A stretch of 64,000 nt of DNA from Cycloclasticus pugetii PS-1 (GTDB taxonomy: Bacteria; Pseudomonadota; Gammaproteobacteria; Methylococcales; Cycloclasticaceae): positions 1-64,000 of the forward strand of contig NZ_ARVU01000001.1 of the NCBI RefSeq assembly GCF_000384415.1, written 5' to 3'. The position numbers were made by a program, and so were the translations under genes. A model generated the notes under the pieces. The model was not told the DNA's origin. It did not search any database and saw only the letters and a list, made by a program, of their open reading frames with translations. Positions 29,294 through 38,675 of the stretch are shown here, piece after piece; position 1 is the stretch's first letter; each line of letters opens with the position of its first letter.

Positions 29294-29362
29294 CTAGGGA
29301 GTGTAATACCTAATGGGTTGTCGAGTAAAACGTAAGCATCAGATAAATGGATAGTATTAATT

Positions 29363-30775
29363 ATGGGTGAAAAGATAAAAGCATGGGTGGTCGATGATGA
29401 TCGTTCTATTCGATGGGTGTTGGAAACAGCATTAAAAAGAGAGGGTCACCAAGTTACTTGTTTTGAGAGTGCAGAAGGTATCCTAAACCTTATGCACAAA
29501 GATAAGCCGGATGTGTTGCTAACTGATATTCGTATGCCCGGCAAAAGTGGCATTGAACTCCTTGCAGAACTACAGAAACATTATCCAGATTTACCTGCGA
29601 TTGTGATGACGGCTCATTCAGATATGGACAGTGCGGTGTCTGCCTATGATGGTGGTGCTTTTGAATATTTGCCTAAACCTTTTGATGTTGATGAGGTTGT
29701 TAATCAAGTTGAACGAGCCTACGAGCACCTTAAAAAGAAAACAAGCGCTGTTGAGCAACCTGATACTCAAGATGAGGCCAGTGAGTCGGGCATTATTGGT
29801 AGTGCTCCAGCTATGCAGGTTGTTTTTAGGGCGATTGGGCGCTTGTCAAAGTCTAATATTACGGTGATGGTAAATGGAGAATCAGGCACCGGTAAGGAAT
29901 TAGTTGCCAAGGCCCTTCATCAACATAGTTTAAGAAGAGATAAACCGTTTATAGCGTTAAATATGGCGGCGATTCCTAAAGATTTATTAGAGTCTGAGCT
30001 ATTTGGGCATGAGAAAGGGGCATTTACTGGCGCAACGAGTCGTCGAAAAGGGCGTTTTGAGCAAGCCGATGGTGGGACGCTGTTTTTAGATGAAATTGGT
30101 GATATGCCAGCAGATATGCAAACACGTTTATTGCGGGTACTGTCAGATGGAGAGTTCTTTTCTGTCGGTGGTCATCAACCAATAAAGGTGGATGTGCGTA
30201 TTATTGCGGCAACACATCAGGGGCTAGAAAAACTTGTTGAAGAAAAACTTTTTAGAGAAGATTTATTCCATCGTTTAAATGTGGTGCGTATCAAAATCCC
30301 TCCGGTTCGAGAACGTCGCGAAGATATTCCATTACTTCTAAAACATTTTTTAGCTAAGGCTGCCAGCGAGTTGGAAGATGATGTGAAGTTGTTGGATGAC
30401 GAAACCATGCAGTATCTGTCAGGCTTGCCTTGGTTGGGTAATGTTAGGCAAATTGAAAATACCTGTCATTTATTAACTGCAATGTGCCCGAGTAACATCA
30501 TTCAGTTAGATGACCTACCTGATGAGTTGAAAAATATCACCTCGACAGAAAAAGTGATGGTTGAGGGTGACTGGTTAGACGCAGCAAAAGAAGATATTAC
30601 TAAAAGATTATTAGCAGGGGAAGCAGATGTGGCGAAAAGGGTGGTGGCTTCGGTAGAAAAGGTATTAATTATGCAAGCATTGGATGTTACCAAGGGGCGC
30701 CGGCAAGAAGCGGCAAAATTACTAGGCCTTGGGCGAAATACCTTAACTCGGAAAATTAAAGATTTTAGTGCTTAA
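29363..30775 (+). CDS. glnG: Nitrogen regulation response regulator NtrC
   Basis: NtrC activates sigma-54 promoters when phosphorylated. The 470-residue protein has a receiver domain with Asp55 (LLTDIRMPG), a sigma-54 AAA+ domain with [14 protein letters not shown] (the sigma-54 contact loop) and [13 protein letters not shown], and a C-terminal Fis-type helix-turn-helix ([19 protein letters not shown]). It is likely to act at the sigma-54 promoters of glnA and the urea locus in this window. The stop overlaps the end of the convergent pyrD by four bases. Confidence 0.96.
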   Translation: MGEKIKAWVVDDDRSIRWVLETALKREGHQVTCFESAEGILNLMHKDKPDVLLTDIRMPGKSGIELLAELQKHYPDLPAIVMTAHSDMDSAVSAYDGGAFEYLPKPFDVDEVVNQVERAYEHLKKKTSAVEQPDTQDEASESGIIGSAPAMQVVFRAIGRLSKSNITVMVNGESGTGKELVAKALHQHSLRRDKPFIALNMAAIPKDLLESELFGHEKGAFTGATSRRKGRFEQADGGTLFLDEIGDMPADMQTRLLRVLSDGEFFSVGGHQPIKVDVRIIAATHQGLEKLVEEKLFREDLFHRLNVVRIKIPPVRERREDIPLLLKHFLAKAASELEDDVKLLDDETMQYLSGLPWLGNVRQIENTCHLLTAMCPSNIIQLDDLPDELKNITSTEKVMVEGDWLDAAKEDITKRLLAGEADVAKRVVASVEKVLIMQALDVTKGRRQEAAKLLGLGRNTLTRKIKDFSA

Positions 30776-31701
30776 CAGTCGAGGCTACCGATTAATTCAG
30801 AAAAATGGTTAAGTTGGTGTGTATCGAGATAATCGGTTATCCCATCATTAACTTTTTTACTCAGTAAGGGGTCATAGAATAGCCCTGTACCAAGACCAAC
30901 TGCGCTAGCTCCAGCAATAATAAACTCAAGGGCATCATTAGCGGTAGTGATACCGCCTTGGCCAATAATAGGAATATTATGTGCTTTGCAGACTTGATAG
31001 ACTTGATGAACTTTCAATAAAGCAATGGGTTTAATTGCCGGGCCAGAAAGCCCGCCCTGTACATTACCAATAATGGGGGTTCTTGTGTTGGTGTCGATAG
31101 CCATGCCCATTAAAGTGTTGATGACTGAAAAGGCATCGCTACCGGCGTCAATACAACGTTGTGCATTGTCAGCAATATTTGTTTGATTGGGGGATAGTTT
31201 AGTAATTAGTGGTTTGTTGGTAACGGATCGACAGGCTTCTACCACGCGTGCAGACATGTCAGGATCGTTGCCAAATGTCACACCACCTTCTTTTACATTC
31301 GGGCAAGAAATATTAATTTCTATGGCATCAATAGCAGATTGATCAAAAAGCCGTGTTACCTCAGTGTATTCTTCGATGGTGGAGCCAGAAACATTCGCAA
31401 TAAAACGAGTTTCTTGGAAATTTAGCGAAGGAAGTATCTCATCAACAACCTTATTGGCACCGGGGTTTTGCAGGCCAATCGCGTTTAACATGCCCGATGG
31501 GGTTTCGTAAACGCGGTGTGTTGGGTTTCCAGGGCGGGCGCTCAACGTGGTGCCTTTAAGACAAACAGCGCCAATATCTCGATGAGAAAAACCCTCTACG
31601 CGGGTGTATTCTTGACCGAAGCCAACACAGCCAGAAAGTAAGACAACGGGTGTTTGGAATCGCATTCCACAAAAGTAAGAGGCTAATTTAGGGTGTAACA
31701 T
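30772..31701 (-). CDS. pyrD: Dihydroorotate dehydrogenase, class 1B type
   Basis: PyrD oxidises dihydroorotate to orotate with FMN in pyrimidine synthesis. The catalytic base is Cys133 in NISCPNVKEGGVTFGNDP, which marks class 1 (serine is used in class 2) and reads as the 1B type; IGLQNPG and PIIGQGGITTANDALEFI are FMN-site segments. At 309 residues it has class 1 length and lacks a membrane-associating N-terminus. Class 1B enzymes normally pair with PyrK, which is not in this window; gammaproteobacteria usually carry class 2. Confidence 0.88.
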   Translation of the reverse strand: MLHPKLASYFCGMRFQTPVVLLSGCVGFGQEYTRVEGFSHRDIGAVCLKGTTLSARPGNPTHRVYETPSGMLNAIGLQNPGANKVVDEILPSLNFQETRFIANVSGSTIEEYTEVTRLFDQSAIDAIEINISCPNVKEGGVTFGNDPDMSARVVEACRSVTNKPLITKLSPNQTNIADNAQRCIDAGSDAFSVINTLMGMAIDTNTRTPIIGNVQGGLSGPAIKPIALLKVHQVYQVCKAHNIPIIGQGGITTANDALEFIIAGASAVGLGTGLFYDPLLSKKVNDGITDYLDTHQLNHFSELIGSLDC

Positions 31702-31763
31702 TTGCTGACTGATAGTGAGATAATATGCTCAATTATACCAGTTAACCCAAGGTTAATATCATC

Positions 31764-32222
31764 ATGATCCATGTCGTTTTATTTGAACCAGAAATTCCTC
31801 CTAATACGGGTAATGTAATGCGCCTTTGCGCTAATGCTGGGGTGCGTTTAAGTTTGATTCACCCGCTCGGTTTCGAAATTAACGATAAACAGTTAAGGCG
31901 AGCAGGGATGGATTACCGAGACGTGGCGGATGTGAAGGAATATCAAAATTTTGATGAATTTTTAGACGGCGAAAAACCAAACAGGGTGTTTGCTTTTTCT
32001 AGGTTTGCAAAAAGTAATTATTCGCAGGTCAGCTATCAAGCTGGCGATGCCTTGGTTTTTGGTCCTGAAACGAGAGGCTTGCCAAAGGCATTTATTGAAG
32101 CCTTACCAGAGCAGCAGCGACTTTTAATTCCAATGAAGGAGGGTAATAGAAGCCTTAATTTATCAAACTCAGTTGCTGTAGCGGTGTATGAGGCATGGCG
32201 CCAACATGATTTCGAATGGTAA
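31764..32222 (+). CDS. trmL: tRNA (cytidine(34)-2'-O)-methyltransferase
   Basis: TrmL methylates the wobble ribose of certain leucine tRNAs. The 152-residue SPOUT-family protein begins IHVVLFEPEIPPNTGNVMRLCAN and carries the knot motifs FGPETRGLP and RSLNLSNSVAVAVYEAWR. It is divergent from pyrD (62 bases apart) and convergent with gpsA (three bases apart). Confidence 0.95.
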   Translation: MIHVVLFEPEIPPNTGNVMRLCANAGVRLSLIHPLGFEINDKQLRRAGMDYRDVADVKEYQNFDEFLDGEKPNRVFAFSRFAKSNYSQVSYQAGDALVFGPETRGLPKAFIEALPEQQRLLIPMKEGNRSLNLSNSVAVAVYEAWRQHDFEW

Positions 32223-32225
32223 AAA

Positions 32226-33236
32226 CTAGTCTAGCTGAGGTTCGGCCAATTGAGCGCGGCTGAGCAAATATCTAACGGCTACGTCAGGGGCTAATCCTTC
32301 ATACAAAATTCGGTATGTTTGAATGCAGATGGGCATATCGAGTGACCACTTTTCACAAATAGCATGCACTTCACGAGCAGCATGGATGCCTTCTACTTCT
32401 TGGCCAATCGTTTGTTTTGCGTCATCAATTTTTTTACCCTGTCCAAGCTGTAAACCAAGACGTCGGTTACGTGATTGATTATCGGTACAAGTCAATACTA
32501 AATCACCGACACCGGCTAAGCCAAGAAAAGAACTTTCCGAGCAATTATAGACATGGCCGAGTTGTACCATTTCAGTTAAGCCTAGGGTGATTAATGCGGC
32601 TCGAGCATTGGCTCCGTAACCTAAACCATCAGAAATACCGGCAGCAATGGCTAAGATATTTTTCATGGCGCCACCTATTTCTGCGCTAGCAAGGTGCTTA
32701 GTTGGGAAGGTCAGGAAGTTAGCGTTTCGTATTATATCTGCAACCTCAGTGGCAACCTCGATATCTGTAGAAGCTACTACAACGGCTGTGGGCAGATTAT
32801 CTGCAACTTCAAGTGCAAAACTAGGCCCAGAGATTAGGGCTAACTTTGTATCCTTACCTAGGGTTTCTATGACGATTTCATGTGCTAATAGCCCTGTGCC
32901 GGTTTCAAAGCCTTTTGTTATCCAGCTCACGATAGTATCTTTTTTAAGCTGAGGCTTACATTTAAGTAGCGTTTGTCTAAATGCATGACTGGGAACAGCA
33001 AGCATTAAAAAATCGTGTTCTTCGACGGTTTCTTCCAGCTGATCTGTAACGCTTAAGGTGCTGGGGAAGTCGGTGCCAGGAAGAAATTCAACGTTACTAT
33101 TATCAATCTTGAGTTGCTTAATATGGCTCGGGTTATGTCCCCATAATGTAATGTGGTGACCTGCTCTGGCCATCATCACAGCCATGGCGGTACCCCACGA
33201 GCCAGCACCAAGAACAGCTATTTTTTTAGGGCTCAT
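32226..33236 (-). CDS. gpsA: Glycerol-3-phosphate dehydrogenase [NAD(P)+]
   Basis: GpsA reduces dihydroxyacetone phosphate to sn-glycerol-3-phosphate for phospholipid synthesis. The 336-residue protein has the Rossmann motif VLGAGSWGTAMA at the N-terminus, SWITKGFETGTG, SGPSFALEV, and the catalytic-lysine region GGAMKNILAIAAGISDGLGYG. It lies 11 bases after secB, in the conserved rhodanese-secB-gpsA order. Confidence 0.96.
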   Translation of the reverse strand: MSPKKIAVLGAGSWGTAMAVMMARAGHHITLWGHNPSHIKQLKIDNSNVEFLPGTDFPSTLSVTDQLEETVEEHDFLMLAVPSHAFRQTLLKCKPQLKKDTIVSWITKGFETGTGLLAHEIVIETLGKDTKLALISGPSFALEVADNLPTAVVVASTDIEVATEVADIIRNANFLTFPTKHLASAEIGGAMKNILAIAAGISDGLGYGANARAALITLGLTEMVQLGHVYNCSESSFLGLAGVGDLVLTCTDNQSRNRRLGLQLGQGKKIDDAKQTIGQEVEGIHAAREVHAICEKWSLDMPICIQTYRILYEGLAPDVAVRYLLSRAQLAEPQLD

Positions 33237-33247
33237 CTGCGTATTAG

Positions 33248-33709
33248 TTAATTGGCTTTGGAGATATCGTTTTGTTGGCTATGCTGAGCGTATAAAGCAT
33301 CAAAGTTAACAGGGTTTAGTAACATTGGAGGGAAGCCGCCTTTGGTGACAACCTCAGAAACCACTTCACGTAAATAGGGAAATAAAACACTTGGGCAAAA
33401 GCTACCTAAGAGTGGGCCTAACTCAGGCTCTGAGAAACCTTTAACACCGAAAATTCCTACCTGGGTCGCTTCAACTAAGTAGGCCACGCTGTCATTATTT
33501 TTTACGGTGACGGTAACAGTGATTGAGACTTCAAAAAGGTCTTGAGGTGCTTTTTTGGCATTACTGTTTAAGTTTATATCAACATTGGGTTCCCACTTTT
33601 CTGTAAAAACAGTGGGTGTGTTAGGCGATTCAAAAGATAGGTCTTTTACATATAGTTTTTGAATTGCAAATTGTTTGTCAGATGAAGCGGTTTGTTCGGT
33701 AGAGGCCAT
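33248..33709 (-). CDS. secB: Protein-export chaperone SecB
   Basis: SecB is a tetrameric cytoplasmic chaperone that hands precursors to SecA. The 153-residue protein has FAIQKLYVKDLSFESPNTP, EVSITVTVTVKN and PYLREVVSEVVTKGGFPPMLLNPVNFDALY, all family hallmarks. It lies between a rhodanese gene and gpsA. In many relatives glutaredoxin grxC sits between rhodanese and secB; here only 21 bases separate them. Confidence 0.97.
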   Translation of the reverse strand: MASTEQTASSDKQFAIQKLYVKDLSFESPNTPTVFTEKWEPNVDINLNSNAKKAPQDLFEVSITVTVTVKNNDSVAYLVEATQVGIFGVKGFSEPELGPLLGSFCPSVLFPYLREVVSEVVTKGGFPPMLLNPVNFDALYAQHSQQNDISKAN

Positions 33710-33730
33710 ATGGATTCCAGATGAAAAGGG

Positions 33731-34156
33731 TTATTTTTTAACGAGTGGCATGCTGGCGGCTTCCCAAGCTTGGATCCCACCGCTTAAAGCATGCACATTA
33801 GTTCTGCCAAGCTTGCTGAGTGTTTTGCAAGCTTCGTCAGAACGTGTTCCTGACTTACAGTAAAGTATTAGCGGGCGTTCCTCGTATTTATTTAACGCAT
33901 CAGCGTTATCTTTTATCTCAGAGATCGGCATCAATACGGCGCCTGAAATGTGACCACTTTTAAACTCGTCTTTAGTACGTGTATCAATAACGACAGCGTC
34001 TTCACGGTTAATCAGGTTGATCGCTTCAGATGGGGAAATGAGTTTATATTTGCGGGTAATGTCGCTAAAAAAAGACTGTAACAATAAAATAATAACAAAC
34101 AGCAAGGCAATAAAAAGCAGGCTGTGATTGCTGATAAATTCCAAATAAATATCCAT
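33731..34156 (-). CDS. Membrane-anchored rhodanese-like protein
   Basis: A 141-residue protein with an N-terminal membrane helix (about 12-30) and one rhodanese domain with active-site Cys100 in LYCKSGTRSDEA, a six-residue loop that fits sulfurtransferase activity on persulfide sulfur. It matches the YibN group found before secB. The adjacent upstream ArsR-type gene resembles YgaV, which pairs with the membrane rhodanese YgaP in E. coli, so a part in sulfide or persulfide handling is plausible. Start ATG at 34156 encodes MDIYLEF. Confidence 0.88.
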   Translation of the reverse strand: MDIYLEFISNHSLLFIALLFVIILLLQSFFSDITRKYKLISPSEAINLINREDAVVIDTRTKDEFKSGHISGAVLMPISEIKDNADALNKYEERPLILYCKSGTRSDEACKTLSKLGRTNVHALSGGIQAWEAASMPLVKK

Positions 34157-34186
34157 CTTAGGGTGAGCCTTAAAGTATTAGATTAA

Positions 34187-34495
34187 TTAGCAGTAGATTT
34201 TTTTTAATAAATGTACGACATCTATAGAGGCCTTTTCAGCCACGCTATAGAGGACTTGAGTGGCATTTTTTCGGTATTGTAAAACGCCATTATTTCGCAT
34301 AATTGCAAGATGTTGTGAGACGTTGCTTTGGGTAGAGCCAACACTGTCTAATAGTTGTTGTACAGTTTTTTCGTCATGCCCTAGCTGACAAATGATTTTT
34401 AGCCTAATAGGGTGAGAGAGCACTTTAAGAAGATCAGCGGCTTAGTTTATTTCCTCATCACTTTCGATGAGTTTGTCCATAGCTAGGTTGCTCAT
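34187..34495 (-). pseudogene. ArsR-family repressor (YgaV/BigR/SqrR-like) interrupted by a stop codon
   Basis: Read from the ATG at 34495, the frame gives MSNLAMDKLIESDEEIN, then TAA (34444-34442), then in the same frame AADLLKVLSHPIRLKIICQL and the rest of a winged helix domain (SNVSQHLAIMRNNGVL) ending LLKKIYC at 34187. The whole has normal ArsR length, about 100 codons. Cysteines in IICQ and at the C-terminus match the pair used by persulfide-sensing YgaV/BigR/SqrR. Only a GTG at 34423, without a ribosome site, could restart translation, which would remove the first helix. It is therefore a probable pseudogene, or an N-truncated protein of 78 residues. Confidence 0.75.
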
Positions 34496-34598
34496 AGGGC
34501 TTGTCTTTGCATATAGTTAAAGTATTAAAAGGGCATATATCGTAAAATGGATGACATATATTAACCCATTATAACAAGCAAACTGTGGAGATAGCATT

Positions 34599-36152
34599 TT
34601 GAAGCAACATTTAATTAAACGCCCTATTGTGTTAATGATTTTAGATGGCTTTGGTTACGCTGAGGCAGGAGAATCTAACGCCATTAATGCGGCGAACACG
34701 CCAACCTGGGACAGACTATGGGCAACCAAGCCTAAAGCTTTATTAGATTGTTCAGGCTCGGTAGTGGGGTTACCAGATAGGCAAATGGGTAATTCAGAGG
34801 TTGGGCATTTGCACTTGGGTGCAGGACGCTTATTGCCGCAAACGTTTACGCAATTAAATGATGATGTTCATTCGGGTGAATTTAAAAACAATCCAGTACT
34901 TTGTGATGTAGTAAATGATGTGATTGAAGATGATAAGGCGCTACATGTTGTAGGCTTATTATCGCCTGGTGGTGTACATAGCCATGAAGATCACCTTAAA
35001 GCAATGATAGAAATGGCTGCTGAGAAAGGTGTTAAAAAGCTTTATTTGCATGCCATCTTAGATGGCAGGGACACACCGCCGAAAAGTGCTAAGGCGTCAT
35101 TAGAAAAAATGGAGCTTTTATATAAACAGTTAGGTGTTGGCAAAACGGTGTCTTTAGTAGGTCGTTTTTATGCGATGGATAGAGATAATCGTTGGGATAG
35201 AGTCCAACTGGCGTATGACCTATTGAGCCAAGGGAAAGCAGAATATTCTGCTGAAGATGCAATTAGTGGATTAATGGCATCTTACGGACGCGAGCAAACA
35301 GATGAGTTCGTCTTGCCAACCAGCATACACCCTACTAGTAGCCAGGCTATTAAAATAGAAGATGGCGACAGCGTTGTTTTTATGAATTTTAGATCAGATA
35401 GAACACGTGAATTAACCAGGGCATTTACAGAAACTGGCTTCAATGAGTTTGAGCGAGCTGAGGTGCCGTTATTGAATAAATTTGTGTGTTTAACACAGTA
35501 CCATGAGGATTTTGATTTGCCCGTTGCCTACCCTCCTATAGAGGTAAATAACGGCTTTGGAGAGGTGCTTGCCAGTAAAGGTCTAAAGCAGTTGCGTATT
35601 GCTGAAACTGAAAAGTATGCGCATGTTACGTTCTTTTTTAATGGTGGTGATGACGCACCAAATGAGGGTGAGGATCGAGTTTTAATTCCATCGCCAAATG
35701 TTAAAACATATGATTTACAACCAGAGATGAGTGCGCCAGAACTCACAGATAAATTGGTTGAGGCTGTTTTATCAGAAAAATATGATGCCATTATTACCAA
35801 TTATGCAAACTGCGATATGGTTGGCCATACAGGTAATTTTGATGCAGCGGTGAAAGCTGTTGAAACGATTGATGCCTGCATTGCAAGGTTGTTGGAAGCA
35901 CTTGAAAAAGTAGGCGGTGAGGTTTTTATCACGGCGGATCATGGTAATGCCGAACAAATGACGGATCCAGATTCTGGTCAGACGCACACAGCGCATACCA
36001 CCAACCCAGTGCCCTTTGTTTATGTTGGCCGTTCCGCACAGCTTGATAGCAGCGGTGATTTAGCAGATGTCGCGCCTACGATGTTGGCCGCTATGGGGCT
36101 TAGTCCATCAGCCGAGATGAGTGGGCATAGTTTGCTTCATTTAACCAGTTAA
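34599..36152 (+). CDS. gpmI: Phosphoglycerate mutase, cofactor-independent
   Basis: GpmI interconverts 3- and 2-phosphoglycerate using two manganese ions and a phosphoserine. The start is TTG at 34599 after GTGGAG; the protein begins KQHLIKRPIVLMILDGFG. The serine is in RQMGNSEVGHLHLGAGR; metal ligands occur in LDGFG, GNCDMVGHTG-like (ANCDMVGHTGN) and ITADHGNAEQM. 517 residues, family length. It heads the envC-ctpA-yibQ group, a conserved order. Confidence 0.96.
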   Translation: MKQHLIKRPIVLMILDGFGYAEAGESNAINAANTPTWDRLWATKPKALLDCSGSVVGLPDRQMGNSEVGHLHLGAGRLLPQTFTQLNDDVHSGEFKNNPVLCDVVNDVIEDDKALHVVGLLSPGGVHSHEDHLKAMIEMAAEKGVKKLYLHAILDGRDTPPKSAKASLEKMELLYKQLGVGKTVSLVGRFYAMDRDNRWDRVQLAYDLLSQGKAEYSAEDAISGLMASYGREQTDEFVLPTSIHPTSSQAIKIEDGDSVVFMNFRSDRTRELTRAFTETGFNEFERAEVPLLNKFVCLTQYHEDFDLPVAYPPIEVNNGFGEVLASKGLKQLRIAETEKYAHVTFFFNGGDDAPNEGEDRVLIPSPNVKTYDLQPEMSAPELTDKLVEAVLSEKYDAIITNYANCDMVGHTGNFDAAVKAVETIDACIARLLEALEKVGGEVFITADHGNAEQMTDPDSGQTHTAHTTNPVPFVYVGRSAQLDSSGDLADVAPTMLAAMGLSPSAEMSGHSLLHLTS

Positions 36153-36175
36153 AGTAGTACCTCTAGCCAATAAGA

Positions 36176-37342
36176 ATGTTAAAGCAACGACTTATTTTAA
36201 CGACGCTTATATTAGTTTCGTTACTGGGTTCAGGGTCCTTATTTGCATCGCCTGAGAGTGAGAAAAAGAAACAACTGGCTTTGTTGCGCGAGCGGATGCA
36301 ATTGGTGGAAAAAAACATCGCTTTAACGCAGCAATCAAAAACTAAAGAGGAAAAGGCGCTTAAACAACTGGATAAACGCTTGGCTGAGTCTTCAAAAAGG
36401 CTTCGTTTGCTGAATGAAAAGCTTGATGAAACAGACAAAAAAATTAAGCAATTGCGAGCCCAGCAAGCTAGGCTAAAAGAACAGACTAAGGTGCAAAAAC
36501 AGTTATTGGCCGAGCAATTAAAGTCGGCGTATTTAATGGGTAAGCAACAGCGTGTGAAGATGTTGCTTAATCAACAGCACCCAGATCGGATGAGTCGAGT
36601 AATACAGTACTATGACTATTTCAACCAAGCGAGATTGGACAATGTAACGGCACTGGACGCGGGTATTAAAAAATTAATTGATGTTGAAGTGGCGCTAGAT
36701 GATCAGTTGAGTGAGTTAGCCACCTTTATTGACGCAAAAAAAACGGAGAACGAGCAGTTAATGGCGGCTAAGAGTCAACGTAAAAAGGTGTTGGCTCAGT
36801 TAGGTAAAGAGATGAAATCAGCGGCCGATGAATTGGCTGAATTAAAAGAAAATGAAAAACGCTTAACAACGCTATTAGCTAGTATTCGCCAAGTCATTAT
36901 TGATACGCCTGTGTTGGCCCAGCAAAATAAACCTTTTAAGAGCTTAAAAGGTCGATTGCCTTGGCCTATAAAAGGCTCGATACGTAAGCGATTTGGTAGT
37001 GCAAGACAATCTGGTCGCTATGACGGGGTTGTTATTGCTGCAAGCGAAGGCACCGCCATTAAGGCTATCTCGCATGGTAGAGTAGTGTATGCGGATTGGT
37101 TAAGAGGCTATGGTTTGTTGATTATCGTCGATCATGGTTCAAACTATATGAGTTTATATGCCTTCAATGAAGGGTTGTACAAAGAAGTGGGTGACTGGGT
37201 TGAAGCGGGTGAAATGATAGCAACGGTTGGAGTGAGTGGCGGACAACAAAAAGCCGGTCTATACTTCAGCATTAGAAAAAATGGAAAGCCGGTGAATCCT
37301 ATTCAATGGTGTCGAGCGGTTAAAAAAGGTCGCGTTGGGTAA
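36176..37342 (+). CDS. envC: Murein hydrolase activator, EnvC-like
   Basis: EnvC-type proteins activate cell-division amidases in the periplasm. A signal peptide (to about residue 25, SLFA|SPES) is followed by a long coiled coil (about 30-250) and a C-terminal LytM/M23 domain. The metal-binding residues of active M23 peptidases appear lost: the first His position reads YDGVVIAAS, and the HxH position reads LYFSIRKNG. This fits a non-enzymatic activator. 388 residues. It lies 23 bases after gpmI and 23 before ctpA. Confidence 0.88.
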   Translation: MLKQRLILTTLILVSLLGSGSLFASPESEKKKQLALLRERMQLVEKNIALTQQSKTKEEKALKQLDKRLAESSKRLRLLNEKLDETDKKIKQLRAQQARLKEQTKVQKQLLAEQLKSAYLMGKQQRVKMLLNQQHPDRMSRVIQYYDYFNQARLDNVTALDAGIKKLIDVEVALDDQLSELATFIDAKKTENEQLMAAKSQRKKVLAQLGKEMKSAADELAELKENEKRLTTLLASIRQVIIDTPVLAQQNKPFKSLKGRLPWPIKGSIRKRFGSARQSGRYDGVVIAASEGTAIKAISHGRVVYADWLRGYGLLIIVDHGSNYMSLYAFNEGLYKEVGDWVEAGEMIATVGVSGGQQKAGLYFSIRKNGKPVNPIQWCRAVKKGRVG

Positions 37343-37365
37343 TTTTGTAAGTTAATGGAGTTGAT

Positions 37366-38655
37366 ATGAATTTTTTACGTAAAACATTGCCAGTGTTAAT
37401 GGTAGGTGCTGCACTGGGTATTATGTTGAGCATTGGCGGGACCGTGTTGGCTGAGAAAGAACGGGTTAACAGTTCGTTACCATTAGAGGATTTAAAGGCA
37501 TTTTCAGAAGTATTTGGCCAAATTAAAGCGTCTTATGTTGAAGAGGTGAGTGATCACGACCTATTAGAGAATGCGATAAAAGGGATGTTAACGGGCTTGG
37601 ACCCTCACTCAACCTATTTGGATAAAAAAGCCTTTAAAGATTTGCGTGAAGGAACACGTGGGGAATTTGGTGGTTTAGGCATCGAAGTAGGTATGGAAGA
37701 TGGTTTCGTAAAAGTTATTACGCCAATTGATGATACGCCTGCTTTTAAAGCAGGGATAGAAGCCGGTGATTTGGTGATTCGTTTAGATGAAAAACCAGTA
37801 AAAGGCATGACCTTGTCAGATGCAGTAAAAATAATGCGCGGCAAACCAGGGACCGATATTCTGTTAACGATTATAAGAGAAGGTGAGCCGAAGCCACTTA
37901 AAATTAAGATCACCCGTGCAGTTATTAAAGTGGTTAGTGTGAAAAATCGTCTTTTAGAACCCGGCTATGGCTATGTAAGAATTGCCAGCTTCCAAACAAG
38001 GACTGGAGAAAACCTAAATGACGCGATTTCTGAGTTAAAAAAAGAATCTGAAGGTAATGAGCTAAAAGGTCTGGTATTGGATTTACGTAATAACCCTGGT
38101 GGTTTATTAAATGCGGCCGTGTCAGTGAGTGATGCTTTCTTAAGCGATGGTTTAATTGTTTACACAGAAGGCCGTATTGAGCATTCTAAAATGAGCTTTA
38201 AAGCAGGCCCCAATGATGTTTTAAAAGGTGCTCCAATTGTTGTGTTGATTAATGGTGGTTCTGCGTCGGCCTCAGAAATTGTTGCTGGTGCGTTACAAGA
38301 CCATAAGCGTGCAGTGATTATGGGGCAGCAAAGTTTTGGTAAAGGTTCGGTGCAAACGATTTTAGAAAACAATAAAGGCGGAGCGATTAAATTAACCACA
38401 GCGCGTTACTTCACGCCATCAGGTCGCTCAATTCAAGCTGAAGGGATCACGCCTGACATCACTTTATCGGCAGTAAAGTTAGAACAATTAGAAGATGATT
38501 TTGTTGCAATTAAAGAAAAAGATTTAACAAAGCATTTAGTGAACCCCGAAGGCGAAGAAGAAAAGGAAGAAAAAGTAGTAGAGCAAGTGAGTACAGATTA
38601 CCCCTTGCACGAAGCGCTTAATTTGCTTAAAGGCATCAATATTTTAAGAAAGTAA
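37366..38655 (+). CDS. ctpA: C-terminal processing peptidase, S41 family
   Basis: A periplasmic serine protease that trims or degrades envelope proteins. It has an N-terminal membrane or signal segment, a PDZ domain (about 85-170; GEFGGLGIEVG, PAFKAGIEAGDLVIR), and the S41 catalytic domain with Ser in NGGSASASEIVAGAL and Lys in FGKGSVQ. 429 residues; the C-terminal tail is acidic. The gene sits between envC and the yibQ-like gene, as in many gammaproteobacteria. Confidence 0.95.
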   Translation: MNFLRKTLPVLMVGAALGIMLSIGGTVLAEKERVNSSLPLEDLKAFSEVFGQIKASYVEEVSDHDLLENAIKGMLTGLDPHSTYLDKKAFKDLREGTRGEFGGLGIEVGMEDGFVKVITPIDDTPAFKAGIEAGDLVIRLDEKPVKGMTLSDAVKIMRGKPGTDILLTIIREGEPKPLKIKITRAVIKVVSVKNRLLEPGYGYVRIASFQTRTGENLNDAISELKKESEGNELKGLVLDLRNNPGGLLNAAVSVSDAFLSDGLIVYTEGRIEHSKMSFKAGPNDVLKGAPIVVLINGGSASASEIVAGALQDHKRAVIMGQQSFGKGSVQTILENNKGGAIKLTTARYFTPSGRSIQAEGITPDITLSAVKLEQLEDDFVAIKEKDLTKHLVNPEGEEEKEEKVVEQVSTDYPLHEALNLLKGINILRK

Positions 38656-38675
38656 GCGATAGGCACGAGCGACCG

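Noticed and set aside
34187-34423. A complete 78-residue ArsR protein starting at GTG 34423
   Set aside because: No ribosome site precedes the GTG, and the sequence upstream of the in-frame TAA continues the family N-terminus, so an interrupted gene is the better reading.
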